A stretch of 44,365 bases of DNA, from positions 1 through 44,365 of the forward strand of contig CAZHRW010000162.1 of the NCBI GenBank assembly GCA_964535025.1, in the 5' to 3' direction. The stretch comes from JAAYZK01 sp964535025. GTDB taxonomy: Bacteria; Planctomycetota; Phycisphaerae; SM23-33; FEN-1343. Below are positions 11,386 to 19,795 of this stretch, piece by piece. Within the stretch, counting starts at the first letter, position 1; the number at the start of each line of letters is the position of its first letter. The notes under the pieces are model-generated. The model worked only from the letters and a program-made list of their open reading frames with translations. It did not search any database and had not been told where the DNA came from. A program made the translations under genes and the position numbers.

Positions 11386-12495
11386 ATGAAAAGCCTCATG
11401 AGAATGAGTATCCTCGTTGTTGCCCTCATATTGGCTTCGTCGGGATCTGCTGGAGCGAACGAAAACGAGCGTGACGGGAATTCGCGTTCATCCACTGAGT
11501 TCACCTGGTCGTTGCCAGCGCAACCGCGTGACCGGGTCATCGAACTGGCCGGCAGTGCCGACGGCCTTATCCTCTGTTTCACGACCATTCGATATCCCCG
11601 AGGAGGGGCCTCCACTGGAATTCCGGCATTTACATGCTGGATGCTCGACACGGAAACGGGGAAGATAACCGATCTGAGTGCGATGATGAACAAGAAGCTC
11701 GAATGTCAGGCGGCTTCGTGGAGCAGGGCGGTGCCATCCCAGGACGGGAAGCATATCCTGTTGACGGGGGATCAGGGAATGGCTCATAACGAAACGGTGA
11801 TTTATGTGTTGGCAACATCAAATGGCGCCGTGAGAAAGCTTGCGCAGGGAGATGTCTGCATGGCAGTCTGGTCGGGTGACGTGGCCTACATTAGCAGTAG
11901 CGACGCCAATGGGCGTTTGGGGCCGATTGGGGCATACCAACCTTCTCGCGAAGACGTGGAAGCGATAGAGGTGCACGGCCTGGTCGTCGCGGCAGCACCG
12001 GATGGCGCTTATCTTGTGGCAGCATGTGACCCCGACGCGCTAGGTGAACGGCTGGCGGCGGAACGCCTGGACTCGGTTCCTATTTGCATTGTGCATCCCC
12101 CCAGCAAGGTGGTGGCGAAGCTAGTCAAGTCGCTTGAACTTAGTCAGCCGCCGGAGATCAGCCCAAACGGCAAGTATCTTGTGTTCGGTCGTCAGCAGTG
12201 GTTCGGCGACCGACGGCCACCGAAGAATCTGGGAATGCGCGTGATCACTGCTGATGGGGACGTTCAGTGGGACTTAGCGGAAGGCGATCCCGTGGCTGTG
12301 ACCGATCATGGTGAGGTTGTTGCTGCTTTCCCCACTGACGGCGTCGGGCACGCTGCAATTAGGCTCGTCGGCCCAAGAGGAGACGCCACCACACTGGCTG
12401 CTGCCGCGACGGCCGCCATTGTACGGGGCGGCAAGCTGTTCTACGTCACGCCCGGCGAATCGAAACTGAAGGCGGTATCGGTGAAGGGCCAGTAA
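11386..12495 (+). CDS. Secreted beta-propeller-like protein
   Basis: The product has 369 residues. The ATG at 11386 follows GAAGGGAG with 5-base spacing and opens a clear signal peptide (MKSLMRMSILVVALILASSGSAGA). The mature part has repeated short segments of the TolB/propeller type: WMLDTETGKITDLSAM, SRAVPSQDGKHILLTGD, AAAPDGAYLVAACDPD, EISPNGKYLVFGRQQW. Each gives a strand, a turn with D-G or N-G, and a strand. No catalytic motif is seen. It is unrelated in sequence to its neighbours and lies within the lower-GC island. An extracytoplasmic binding or scaffold role is likely, but the function is unknown. Confidence 0.6.
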   Translation: MKSLMRMSILVVALILASSGSAGANENERDGNSRSSTEFTWSLPAQPRDRVIELAGSADGLILCFTTIRYPRGGASTGIPAFTCWMLDTETGKITDLSAMMNKKLECQAASWSRAVPSQDGKHILLTGDQGMAHNETVIYVLATSNGAVRKLAQGDVCMAVWSGDVAYISSSDANGRLGPIGAYQPSREDVEAIEVHGLVVAAAPDGAYLVAACDPDALGERLAAERLDSVPICIVHPPSKVVAKLVKSLELSQPPEISPNGKYLVFGRQQWFGDRRPPKNLGMRVITADGDVQWDLAEGDPVAVTDHGEVVAAFPTDGVGHAAIRLVGPRGDATTLAAAATAAIVRGGKLFYVTPGESKLKAVSVKGQ

Positions 12496-12776
12496 ATGCA
12501 GATTGTGCTGAGACTGGAGGGGCTACCGCGGCGGCTTGGGGACTTTCTGTTCCACTGCCCCATTGGTTGTGATGATTCGGCTATACGGTAGGCGCATGTC
12601 TCAGAAGCGGGTAGAATAGCTGGACCAGACTGGGAGTTGGCATATCGGAAGAGTGACGCCGCTTGGGGCATAGAGCTTTGTCGGGCGGGGCCGCATAGTT
12701 GCCGGCTTGTGATGCGCCAGATCACCTGGAGGAACATCTGTTGCCCGGTAGAACCATCCGCCGTCGCGACGTCCTC
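12496..12776. other. Gene-free stretch
   Basis: Nothing supportable was found here. A 31-codon frame starts directly at the preceding stop codon but has no separate signals. The sequence leads into a severed LEPR-XLL gene stump. Confidence 0.4.
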
Positions 12777-12920
12777 ATGTGTCATGAGCCGCTCGAGCGG
12801 CGTGTGATGCTGAGCGGCGATGCGCCTTTGTTCCCGCAGTTGAAGGTGGACGTTGGAGGACGAATACTCGATTTCGTGACGGCGGATTTCAACGGCGACC
12901 GCCTGCCCGAGATTGCATAG
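12777..12920 (+). pseudogene. 5' stump of a planctomycete LEPR-XLL surface protein
   Basis: From ATG 12777 the frame reads MCHEPLERRVMLSGDAP, the N-terminal LEPR-XLL motif found on large exported planctomycete proteins, then a linker and VTADFNGDRLPEIA, which is the start of an FG-GAP/VCBS-type repeat. The frame stops there after 47 residues, whereas such proteins are usually hundreds to thousands of residues. The stop coincides with the end of coding resemblance, so the gene was cut by a rearrangement at about 12,915. An upstream in-frame extension exists but adds no recognisable sequence. Confidence 0.65.
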
Positions 12921-13045
12921 CCTGCGGGAAGCTTCTCGAACTCAACGATGAAGGGAGCGTGAGGAGCGCGAGGGAACGGCACAAGCTTCTTTGGCTTTGG
13001 TTTACGCCTGGATCGCCTCTTGCTCGGTGGCTTCTTCTTGCTCAT
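12782..13045 (-). CDS. Small basic protein, probably truncated at its 3' end
   Basis: The ATG at 13045 is preceded by GAGAGG at 8 bases and opens a Lys/Arg-rich tail (MSKKKPPSKRRSRRKPKPKK) followed by LVPFPRAPHAPFIVEFEKLPAGYA. After residue ~44 the frame runs antisense into the LEPR-XLL stump and looks like chance coding. The N-terminal part may be a genuine small protein whose 3' end was lost at the same junction. No family is recognised. Confidence 0.35.
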   Translation of the reverse strand: MSKKKPPSKRRSRRKPKPKKLVPFPRAPHAPFIVEFEKLPAGYAISGRRSPLKSAVTKSSIRPPTSTFNCGNKGASPLSITRRSSGS

Positions 13046-13129
13046 AGCACAACCTCTCGAGTCATGGCACCATCTCTCGCAAGTACTTACCTGCATTGGT
13101 TGAGTGCATGAGTGTCGCGCCCACAGTCC

Positions 13130-14212
13130 CTACGACGCGCACCATCGATTTGGCACGATCGGTGATACTCCATCGAAAACGAAGGCAACGCTATGGAAGG
13201 CGCGCGTAACGGCAACGTGCAGCCTCTCCTTCTCCTTCAAGTGCGTCAAGTCACCTGTCTCCAAGTACTTCTTTATTGGACCGCTGGGAACGATGAGTAC
13301 CCGGTCCCACTCCAACCCCTTCGCTACTCCGAAATTCAGTCCATTGTCTTCATATCCCGTTGGCCGCCTGGGTCTTTGTCGCCTCAGTACCTGTGGCCTG
13401 TACTTGCCGATGTACTGCTCCACGTCCTTTGCGCCAACCAGGAACACTCCATCATGACCCGTCACGCTGTCAGCCAAAGGCGTCATCTCCTCCATATCTG
13501 GCCACAGGAGGTTCACAAACCTGCAAATCGCCGAATTGCATCGTCGCGTTACACTCCATTGCTCTACCTGGCAGAGACTACTCTTTTCCCACCCTTCGAG
13601 CAGTGACGTTACCCCAGACCGACGCAACTGCTTGTTCTTTGCAGCCATGTTTGTGTTCAGAATGCCCTGCCGGGGATCTCCCACAAGGGTGACACGAATG
13701 CCCGATTTGAGTAGCGACTCGACCCACTCCCAGTCCCACCCAGCTAGGTCCTGACACTCATCTATGAAGATGTCTGTGTAGACCTTCTGCAGTCGGCGTG
13801 TGACCAGTTGTCCAGAAGCCTGTTCGCATCGGATGGCGAATTGCGACACCTTGTCGCTGTAGATCAGATCGTCACCCGCAAAGAAATAAGGCCCTGTCCG
13901 TGCCTCAGGGATCCTCTGTGTAGATTGTCCTGTCACGTAGCAGATCGACTCGATGCGACTCTTCGAGTACACTGCATGTTGGTACGGTCTGGCGCACTCT
14001 CGAAGGAGAAACGCAAACCATGTCATGACGTTGACGTGTTTCGGGACGCCGCCATAGCGTTCGCCAAATCGTCTGACAATAGTCCTCGTGTTCTGGATGG
14101 TATAGGTAATGAATGCGATGCGACGGTCCCGGTTCTCGATCGCGTCGAGCACAAGCCGTGTGGTCTTGCCTGAACCGGCACACGCAATGATCGCTCTGTT
14201 CCTATATGCCAC
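13130..14212 (-). CDS. UvrD/Rep-like SF1 helicase, GajB-like, compact
   Basis: The 360-residue protein has all core SF1A helicase motifs: I ACAGSGKTT (10-18), Ia FITYTIQNT, II DECQD (151-155), III VGDPRQ (177-182), IV around TRRCNSAI (223-230), V NFGVAKGLEWD (293-303), VI HVAVTRAF (332-339). It is far shorter than UvrD (~700) and shorter than characterised GajB (~490, from memory), so the 1B/2B accessory domains are largely missing. The GTG start lies inside the end of the upstream nuclease gene (11-base overlap), implying coupled translation. In Gabija, GajB works with GajA against phage, thought to sense nucleotide depletion or DNA ends. The role here is inferred from the pairing. Confidence 0.8.
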   Translation of the reverse strand: MAYRNRAIIACAGSGKTTRLVLDAIENRDRRIAFITYTIQNTRTIVRRFGERYGGVPKHVNVMTWFAFLLRECARPYQHAVYSKSRIESICYVTGQSTQRIPEARTGPYFFAGDDLIYSDKVSQFAIRCEQASGQLVTRRLQKVYTDIFIDECQDLAGWDWEWVESLLKSGIRVTLVGDPRQGILNTNMAAKNKQLRRSGVTSLLEGWEKSSLCQVEQWSVTRRCNSAICRFVNLLWPDMEEMTPLADSVTGHDGVFLVGAKDVEQYIGKYRPQVLRRQRPRRPTGYEDNGLNFGVAKGLEWDRVLIVPSGPIKKYLETGDLTHLKEKERLHVAVTRAFHSVAFVFDGVSPIVPNRWCAS

Positions 14213-15809
14213 GCTGGATGTACTCCGGAATGCTCACTGGAACATCCGTCAGAAGAAACGCAAGAGCGCACTCTGTCTTGTTGTTCTGCATGTAGTCCAG
14301 GAGTTCGGGCTCAGTGGAGAACGTCTTGCCGAGAATCCGGTTCACCGTGTCCAGGCCGTTCGCCTTCACCAATTGAGGTTCTAGCGTCCTGCATTCTTCA
14401 TCAGCGTCGTAGCAGATCTGAATTGTCTCGCACTCACCATTGAGGTACTCAGCAAATCGTTCCGTCAATCTACTCACGTTGCCATCATTGTCTACAAGGA
14501 CGCATACCTGCAAGCGAAGGAGATGGGCAATCTCAAGGAATCTCTTGAAAGCAGTTCCCACAGAGATGATGTCGACTCCCTGTTGCAGCGCAGCAGTACC
14601 GTGCTTCTCTTTGTAGGCCTTCTGTACGATCAGCTCATCTGATGGGCCTTCCACGAGGATGCATCGGTTGGCAAGTAGCAATCGGAGGGTGTCGTAACCG
14701 GGAAGCTTCATAAAGTAGTCAGATGTCGCCTGGTCCAGTCCTTCTAAAGCCAGCACTTTACCCGCTCGCGAGATCAGCCGAAGCTTGTCGATCCCAAGCT
14801 TGTTCAGCACAAAGGCACTGTGTGTGGAGATCACAATCTGGTGCCCCGTGTCGCACTTCTCAGCGACCTCCGACATCAGCCTTGCCATGTTCGAGTGTGA
14901 TAGGTGGTTCTCCGGCTCTTCGACGAGGAGCACCCTTGCCTTGGCGGCACCGGCAATCGCCACATGCATCTGCACTTGGCACTGCTGGCCCCTCCCAATG
15001 CAATCGAACGGTAGATCCCCAAGATGCGGCGTAATCGCGTTCTCCCATGAGGCACGCGAAGACAGGTCCATCTGTACAGTGAGCTCTCGCCCATGGATGT
15101 CTGGCTGGCGCTTTTTGAGGAGGTCATTGATGGACTGAATCCCCTGGCCTTTTCCAAATTCGTGCCGGAGCTTCCTATAGGCGAGAGACAACATGAGCCG
15201 CTGGTCCTCCGGTAGATCATCGTTCACGAGTTGGGTCACGTACCGGTTAGGGCCGCGGTGCGCGCGGCCGATACTCGTGTCGATCAGCTTCGCCCCCAAA
15301 GGAGAATTGCGGGCTGTCAGCGTGTCTCCCTTGAAAGAACGCCAGTGAGAGTGGAAGTACTCGGTTGGCAGCACCTCTGGATTGCCCTGGTCGTCAGCGT
15401 AAGCCCTCAATTCGTCTGTGTACTCACTGTTCGGTTCAATCACTAGGGTGAGACCAGGCGCATCAACACGGTCATGGTTGTGAGTACCTGATAGGCGTGC
15501 TAGCCCCGGGTCGTCACAGTCGCCAGCCAGATAAGCTTCAATGAGGATCTCCGGAGGACTCTGGTAGCCGCCAGCACGGATTGCCGCGAAGTAATCTGCC
15601 ACTCTGTCGGTGTTGAACAGGTAGGGATCAAGGGCATAATCGATGCTTCGGCCATCATACTTCCGGGTGAGGACAAGGTGAATTGCCTCCAGGACCGACG
15701 ATTTCCCCGTCTCGTTGTCCCCAACGATTATGTTGAGCTTCCCGTCCAGATCCAAGGTGAAGTCGATGAGACTCTTGAACCCATCGATGTAGACGCGCCT
15801 GACAAACAT
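14202..15809 (-). CDS. OLD-family ATPase-TOPRIM nuclease, GajA-like
   Basis: The product has 535 residues. The N-terminal ABC-type ATPase has Walker A GDNETGKSS (30-38), a signature-like region CIGRGQQCQVQ (270-280), Walker B VLLVEEPE (293-300) and switch STHS (328-331). The C-terminal TOPRIM domain has CILVEGPSDE with Glu387 and VLVDNDG with Asp440/Asp442, the metal-binding triad of OLD nucleases. Size and order match GajA of Gabija, and a UvrD-like helicase gene overlaps its 3' end, the layout of class 2 OLD systems. The ATG at 15809 has GGAGAGG 7 bases upstream; an earlier in-frame ATG would add an Arg-rich tail unlike OLD proteins. A nuclease with host-defence role is likely. Confidence 0.85.
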   Translation of the reverse strand: MFVRRVYIDGFKSLIDFTLDLDGKLNIIVGDNETGKSSVLEAIHLVLTRKYDGRSIDYALDPYLFNTDRVADYFAAIRAGGYQSPPEILIEAYLAGDCDDPGLARLSGTHNHDRVDAPGLTLVIEPNSEYTDELRAYADDQGNPEVLPTEYFHSHWRSFKGDTLTARNSPLGAKLIDTSIGRAHRGPNRYVTQLVNDDLPEDQRLMLSLAYRKLRHEFGKGQGIQSINDLLKKRQPDIHGRELTVQMDLSSRASWENAITPHLGDLPFDCIGRGQQCQVQMHVAIAGAAKARVLLVEEPENHLSHSNMARLMSEVAEKCDTGHQIVISTHSAFVLNKLGIDKLRLISRAGKVLALEGLDQATSDYFMKLPGYDTLRLLLANRCILVEGPSDELIVQKAYKEKHGTAALQQGVDIISVGTAFKRFLEIAHLLRLQVCVLVDNDGNVSRLTERFAEYLNGECETIQICYDADEECRTLEPQLVKANGLDTVNRILGKTFSTEPELLDYMQNNKTECALAFLLTDVPVSIPEYIQRGI

Positions 15810-15928
15810 GGTCGGCCCTCTCCGGCGGCGGCGACTGTCTGCCTGAAACACATCTGGCAGTCGAGACATCGCCGCCAAAATGCCCGAACGTTACCTGGAG
15901 ACTTCATCCCCAATCCGTACATGAACCT

Positions 15929-15957
15929 ATGCTACATGAGTTATGGGGGTGCCGCAA
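15929..15957 (-). promoter_or_regulatory. Candidate promoter of the nuclease-helicase pair
   Basis: On the minus strand TTGCGG (15952-15957), 17 bases, TAGCAT (15929-15934), giving a leader of ~110 bases. Perfect 11-base inverted arms (TGCCCGAACGT at 15881-15891 and its complement at 15995-16005) bracket it and may be an operator. Confidence 0.4.
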
Positions 15958-16005
15958 CAGGATGTCCTACATTCTGGCAGCTCAGGTGTTAATCACGTTC
16001 GGGCA

Positions 16006-16408
16006 CAACATCATCGGGTCCCATGGATGGCGAGCGCCCCTCATCTTCTCGATAGACGGTGCGTCCGATATCTGGGACACCTCCGCCCCTCACTGCAGAT
16101 GTAGTTGGTGCACAACCCAACGCCCTGCACACCGGAGGCCAACCCCCCGCTGACAGGCCCTGGCCGAGGGCGGACTGTCGGAGCGGGCCCGGCGGCGGGC
16201 GAGGCACCTGGCCCGCGACCAGGACACGTTGACAAGAGCAGCTTGAGTCCGGGGCGTACGCCAGCCTCGACGACCTGGGCGGCCGTGCCGCGACGGCTCC
16301 AGGTCGGTTCGGGGCGCTACCACCTCCCCGCATGGCGGTTGCCTCCAGTACGCTCCGTCAGCAAGCGGTGTTTCTGCCCGCGATGCCGGAACACATCGGG
16401 GCAAGCCG
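16006..16408. other. Gene-free stretch at the island edge
   Basis: No supportable gene. GC content rises again to the chromosomal level here. One plus-strand frame around 16245-16440 reads ESGAYASLDDL, faintly like an HTH part of a recombinase-associated protein, but it has no intact neighbourhood and I do not call it. Confidence 0.3.
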
Positions 16409-17458
16409 TCAGGTTGGCACGCGGCGGCCGGGGCGTCTGCCGAGCGTCCAGGCGGCCCCGCAGGCCAGGAGCATCACCGTGGCCGGTTCAGGAACCTGGA
16501 CGACCCGGAAGCCGAGGTAGGCGACCTGGAAGGAAGGCACGAAATCGTTTCGGTGCGATGCGCGCAGATTGTATTCGGGGCTGTCGTACGAACCGCCCCG
16601 CATGCCGCGGTAGTCGTTGCCGTACCGCACGAACGTCTCGACCCATTCGTAGATGTTCCCGCCCTGGTCGAACGTTCCATAGGGGCTGGCGGAGTTCTCG
16701 TGTTCCCCGACCTCGGTGCGGTAGTACGGGCTGGCGGGCACCCCGCAGAAGCTGGCGTTGTTGCCGGCGTCCGGATCGATCAGGCTGAAGCCGGGCGCGG
16801 TGTCGCTGCTGGTGGGGTAGTCGAAGTAATGGGCGGTCCGGCCGTCATTCTTGTGATATGCCGCCTTGTACCACTCATCCTCGGTGGGGATCGCCCACTT
16901 CCAATCGGCCTCGCGGCTGACGGCGAGCAGGTCGGCCGCGCTGGTCGCGCCGTGCAGCGCGTAGGCCCCGTCCTCGGTGGTGGTCGGACCTTGCGCTCCG
17001 GTCGGCTGGTCGTTGTGCAGCCAGTTGGCGAACCGGGTCGCGTCGCCCCAGGTGACGTAGTTCACCGGGCGGTTCGCCCAGGCCGCGCTGATCCGATAGC
17101 GATACGGATCGCCGACGATGCCGCTGCCGGCATGGCGTTCGATCTTGCAGCCGTACGGACTTGTCCACATGGAGGTGCTGTACAGGCCGTAGGTGTCGAC
17201 GCCGGCCACCGCGTTGAGGAAATCGCAGTACTGCCCGGCGGTGACCTCGTAGGTGCCGATGCGATACGGGTGGTCCACGCTCCCGCAGATCCGGTCGTGC
17301 CCGTGCCCGCCGGCGCTCTCGCCGGCCAGTTCCCCCGGATTGCCCGGATGGCCCACGTACACCGTCTCGATCGTGGTCGCCGAGGCCCCCGACGCCAGGA
17401 CCATCCACAGCGCCGCCGCACAGGCCGACCCGCGCAAAGAAGGGATTCGTTTCACCAC
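16409..17458 (-). CDS. Exported formylglycine-generating-enzyme-like protein with PEP-CTERM anchor
   Basis: The product has 349 residues. A signal peptide (MKRIPSLRGSACAAALWMVLASGASA) precedes a SUMF1/FGE-sulfatase-type fold: YRIGTYEVTAGQYCDFLNAV, RPVNYVTWGDATRFANWLHN, IPTEDEWYKAAYH, GNIYEWVE, RGGSYDSPEYNLRASHRNDF and YLGFRVV are the landmark segments. The C-terminus VPEPATVMLLACGAAWTLGRRPGRR is a PEP-CTERM sorting signal for exosortase. Members of this type are usually not true sulfatase activators but binding or structural proteins. The GTG at 17458 has AGGAG 7 bases upstream and a TATAAT promoter about 95 bases before it, excluding longer starts. Confidence 0.85.
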   Translation of the reverse strand: MVKRIPSLRGSACAAALWMVLASGASATTIETVYVGHPGNPGELAGESAGGHGHDRICGSVDHPYRIGTYEVTAGQYCDFLNAVAGVDTYGLYSTSMWTSPYGCKIERHAGSGIVGDPYRYRISAAWANRPVNYVTWGDATRFANWLHNDQPTGAQGPTTTEDGAYALHGATSAADLLAVSREADWKWAIPTEDEWYKAAYHKNDGRTAHYFDYPTSSDTAPGFSLIDPDAGNNASFCGVPASPYYRTEVGEHENSASPYGTFDQGGNIYEWVETFVRYGNDYRGMRGGSYDSPEYNLRASHRNDFVPSFQVAYLGFRVVQVPEPATVMLLACGAAWTLGRRPGRRVPT

Positions 17459-17558
17459 GTTCGCGCTCCTTCTCAGGACCCCACTGTTGCAGGAACCTCC
17501 GACAGCCTCGCCAGAGGAAGCGGCGACGAGACAGAGGCCGAAAATGACTATCGCCCCC

Positions 17559-17586
17559 ATTATACGCCTGCATCCGGATCCGGCAA
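17559..17586 (-). promoter_or_regulatory. Promoter of the FGE-like PEP-CTERM gene
   Basis: On the minus strand TTGCCG (17581-17586), 16 bases, and a perfect TATAAT (17559-17564). Confidence 0.6.
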
Positions 17587-17736
17587 GTCCATACTCCGGA
17601 CTCTCTGTTTTCCAGGGACACGGCGGTCGGAGAAGTCGACGTGATCGTCAACGGCGCCCACGCAAGGGTTGTGGGGGGGACGGCGCCGGCCGACACGGTC
17701 GGGGCCCTCGAAGGGATCGCCCCTGAACCGGCGTCG

Positions 17737-18849
17737 TCAGGGCCGTCCCCGTGTGCGGCGATAGGCCTGGGGCGACAGCCCGTCGACGCGCTTGAAGGCG
17801 CGCCACATCTGCCCGGCGCCGGCGAAGCGGGCCGCCCGGGCGACGCGGCCGACGGACAGATCGGTCTCGCGCAGCAGGCGTCTGGCCCGTTCGATCCGGA
17901 CCCGTTCGAGTTCCGCGCGCATGGGCCGCCCGACAACCTTGCGGAACCGCAGTTCCAACGCCCGGCGGGAGAGGGGAATCGCCCGGTGCACCTCCGCCAC
18001 GGTGAGCTCCTCCAGGCGGTCGTCGCGGATCATCCGCAACGCCCGCATGACCATCGGGTCATCGATGGCGATCAGGTCCGTGCTGCGCCGGACGGCGACG
18101 TAGCGGCCCGGGATCGGCACCGGCTCGGCGGGCAGGGCCTCGCCGGCCAGACGGCGTGCCAGCAGGACCGCCGCCTGATAGCCCAGATCCTCGCCGGGCA
18201 ACGCGACGCTGCTGAGGGGCACGCCGGTGGTCTCGCAGAACACCTCGTCGTTGCCGATGCCCATCACCGCCACATCCTCCGGCACCCACCGGCCGATGGC
18301 CTCGGCAGCGAAAAGCACGCTCCGGGCCAGGACGTCGCTGACCGCGAGCACGCCCGCCGGCGCCGCCAACGCCCCCAGCGCGCGGCGCAGGGCCGCGTCC
18401 TCGACGGCCTCGATCCGTTGGGCCGCCAGGCCGACCCGGGCCACGGCGGCTTCGAAGCCGTCCCGACGCTCCCGCTGATACGCCCGTGCCGGATCCGCCA
18501 CGACCGCCAGCGTACGATGTCCCTGGTCGAGCAGGTGTTCGGCCCCCAGACGGCCCAGGGCGGGATTGTCCCAGCAGAGATCCGCCCAGCCGCAGTCGCG
18601 GTCGTTGCCGATGAGGACCCGCGGCAGCTCGGCGCCCGTCTCGGCCGTCACCTGGGAGAACCGGTCCGGACGTAGAATCAGCGCGTCCAGGGCGGCCGAC
18701 GCGGGCGCAATCCGCCCGCCAGGCCAATCGGAGATCAATTTCCAATCGTCACGGTCCTGCGCAAAGCGCGTGATGCCCCGCAGAATGTTCCGCCCGTACT
18801 CGTGCCAGGGGTGCACGAACAGACCGATGCGGAGAAAACGGGCGTTCAT
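17737..18849 (-). CDS. XylR-family transcriptional regulator (sugar-binding domain plus AraC HTH)
   Basis: The product has 370 residues. The N-terminal ~265 residues are a LacI-type periplasmic-binding fold: FVHPWHEYGRNILRGITRFAQ, DALILRP, VLIGND, LAEHLLDQGHRTLAVVADP-like helix, GVLAVSDVLARSVLFAAEAIG and VAVMGIGNDEVFCETTGVPLSSVALP are typical XylR signatures. The C-terminal ~100 residues are two AraC-type HTH motifs (VAEVHRAIPLSRRALELRFRK; VGRVARAARFAGAGQMWRAFKR). It should bind a sugar and control transport or degradation genes. It is divergent from an exported-protein gene with a shared promoter region. Start: the visible promoter would begin RNA near 18,863, so 18849 or the ATG at 18864 (leaderless) are possible and 18879 is excluded. 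Confidence 0.88.
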   Translation of the reverse strand: MNARFLRIGLFVHPWHEYGRNILRGITRFAQDRDDWKLISDWPGGRIAPASAALDALILRPDRFSQVTAETGAELPRVLIGNDRDCGWADLCWDNPALGRLGAEHLLDQGHRTLAVVADPARAYQRERRDGFEAAVARVGLAAQRIEAVEDAALRRALGALAAPAGVLAVSDVLARSVLFAAEAIGRWVPEDVAVMGIGNDEVFCETTGVPLSSVALPGEDLGYQAAVLLARRLAGEALPAEPVPIPGRYVAVRRSTDLIAIDDPMVMRALRMIRDDRLEELTVAEVHRAIPLSRRALELRFRKVVGRPMRAELERVRIERARRLLRETDLSVGRVARAARFAGAGQMWRAFKRVDGLSPQAYRRTRGRP

Positions 18850-18858
18850 CCTCGATTT

Positions 18859-18883
18859 GCGCATAATGCAATCTATCATGCGC
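18859..18883. promoter_or_regulatory. Near-palindromic operator, probably for the XylR-type regulator
   Basis: Arms GCGCATAAT and its mirror ATCATGCGC flank a 7-base centre; 8 of 9 arm positions match. It overlaps the -10 box of the regulator's own promoter, suiting autoregulation. Which protein binds is inferred from position. Confidence 0.55.
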
Positions 18884-18898
18884 GTGCTGCGTTGTCAA
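18870..18898 (-). promoter_or_regulatory. Promoter of the XylR-type gene
   Basis: On the minus strand TTGACA (18893-18898), 17 bases, TAGATT (18870-18875). Its -35 box shares five bases with the -35 of the opposite promoter. Confidence 0.65.
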
Positions 18899-18919
18899 TA
18901 CAGGGGTCTGTGGTACACT
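18892..18919 (+). promoter_or_regulatory. Promoter of the divergent PEP-CTERM gene
   Basis: TTGTCA (18892-18897), 16 bases, TACACT (18914-18919); the leader to 19013 would be about 87 bases. Confidence 0.55.
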
Positions 18920-19012
18920 GGTGGCCGTCCAATGAGGGCCGTGAGCCGGACTCGCGGCCCGGGAGCCTTTCCATATCCGTCATGGTTGCTGCCGCTGGAG
19001 GAGGATCGAATC

Positions 19013-19774
19013 GTGAAACGCAACTTGCAGAAAGCCCCCCTGATGCTGTCGGTCTTGTCGCTGCTGCTGTTGGCCTGGGCCGCTGCCGCCCCGGCGGCGA
19101 TCGTGTTCGAAGACGCCTTTGACGGCGATCCCGCGTCGGCCCTGCACGGGACCGCCCCCGATATCGCGCCGGGCGCGGAAACCTGGAACGCCAATGCTGC
19201 CTTTGCCGCCGACGGCGGGGTCACCACCGGCGGGGGCGACGACTGCTCGGCGTGGCTTCCGTTCACGCCTCAGGTGGGGCAGATTTACACCCTGACGGTG
19301 ACCTACCAGGTGGAGGCCGGCACCAGCGGCGAATGGATCAGCGCGGGGTTCGCCTCGGGCAACAATGCCTCTCAGCGTTTCGTCCAGGCCGGCGCCGCCG
19401 GTTACGGGACGTTCATCCGCCGCAACACGCTCGCCGCCAACACCTTCACCGGTGAACGCACTGCCGGGGGTGTCGCCCACGACGAGCTGACAGAACCCGG
19501 CCCTGTCACCGTGATGATCACGCTGGACGCCACCGACGCCGGCTCGGCGAACTGGACGATGGCCTGGACCGCGACCGACACGGGCGGCAACAGCTTCACC
19601 CGGCCGGCGGCCCTCGCCGCGGCAGGCGACTACGGCAGCATCGCCTATCTCGGCTTCTCCCGCGACGGGGGGCAGACCGGGGCGATCGACAGCCTCCGCC
19701 TCGACGTGGTTCCCGAGCCCGCGACGCTGATGCTGCTGGGGCTGGGCGCGGTGACGGTGTTACGCCGCCGCTGA
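19013..19774 (+). CDS. PEP-CTERM exported protein
   Basis: The product has 253 residues. The GTG at 19013 follows GGAGGAGGA and opens a signal peptide (LMLSVLSLLLLAWAAAAPAA). The body is rich in beta strands with many Asp/Gly/Thr (IVFEDAFDGDPAS, YTLTVTYQVEAGTSGEWISAG, GPVTVMITLDAT, YLGFSRDGGQTGAIDSLRLDVV), as in LamG-like or concanavalin-like jelly rolls, but no family is certain. The C-terminus VPEPATLMLLGLGAVTVLRRR is a textbook PEP-CTERM signal. It is divergent from the XylR-type gene and 84 bases before the beta-helix protein gene, so the sugar-responsive regulator probably controls both. Confidence 0.85.
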   Translation: MKRNLQKAPLMLSVLSLLLLAWAAAAPAAIVFEDAFDGDPASALHGTAPDIAPGAETWNANAAFAADGGVTTGGGDDCSAWLPFTPQVGQIYTLTVTYQVEAGTSGEWISAGFASGNNASQRFVQAGAAGYGTFIRRNTLAANTFTGERTAGGVAHDELTEPGPVTVMITLDATDAGSANWTMAWTATDTGGNSFTRPAALAAAGDYGSIAYLGFSRDGGQTGAIDSLRLDVVPEPATLMLLGLGAVTVLRRR

Positions 19775-19795
19775 GCTCCTGGTCGGCCACGACGC

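Noticed and set aside
12496..12591. 31-codon frame abutting the propeller-like gene
   Set aside because: No separate ribosome-binding site, no homology recognised, and length is within chance.
15810..15878. Longer start for the OLD nuclease
   Set aside because: The ATG at 15809 has a good ribosome-binding site and the extra Arg-rich residues are unlike OLD proteins.
16130..16440. Relic of a recombinase-associated HTH protein (ESGAYASLDDL)
   Set aside because: Resemblance is limited to a few residues, with stops nearby in frame; not supportable.
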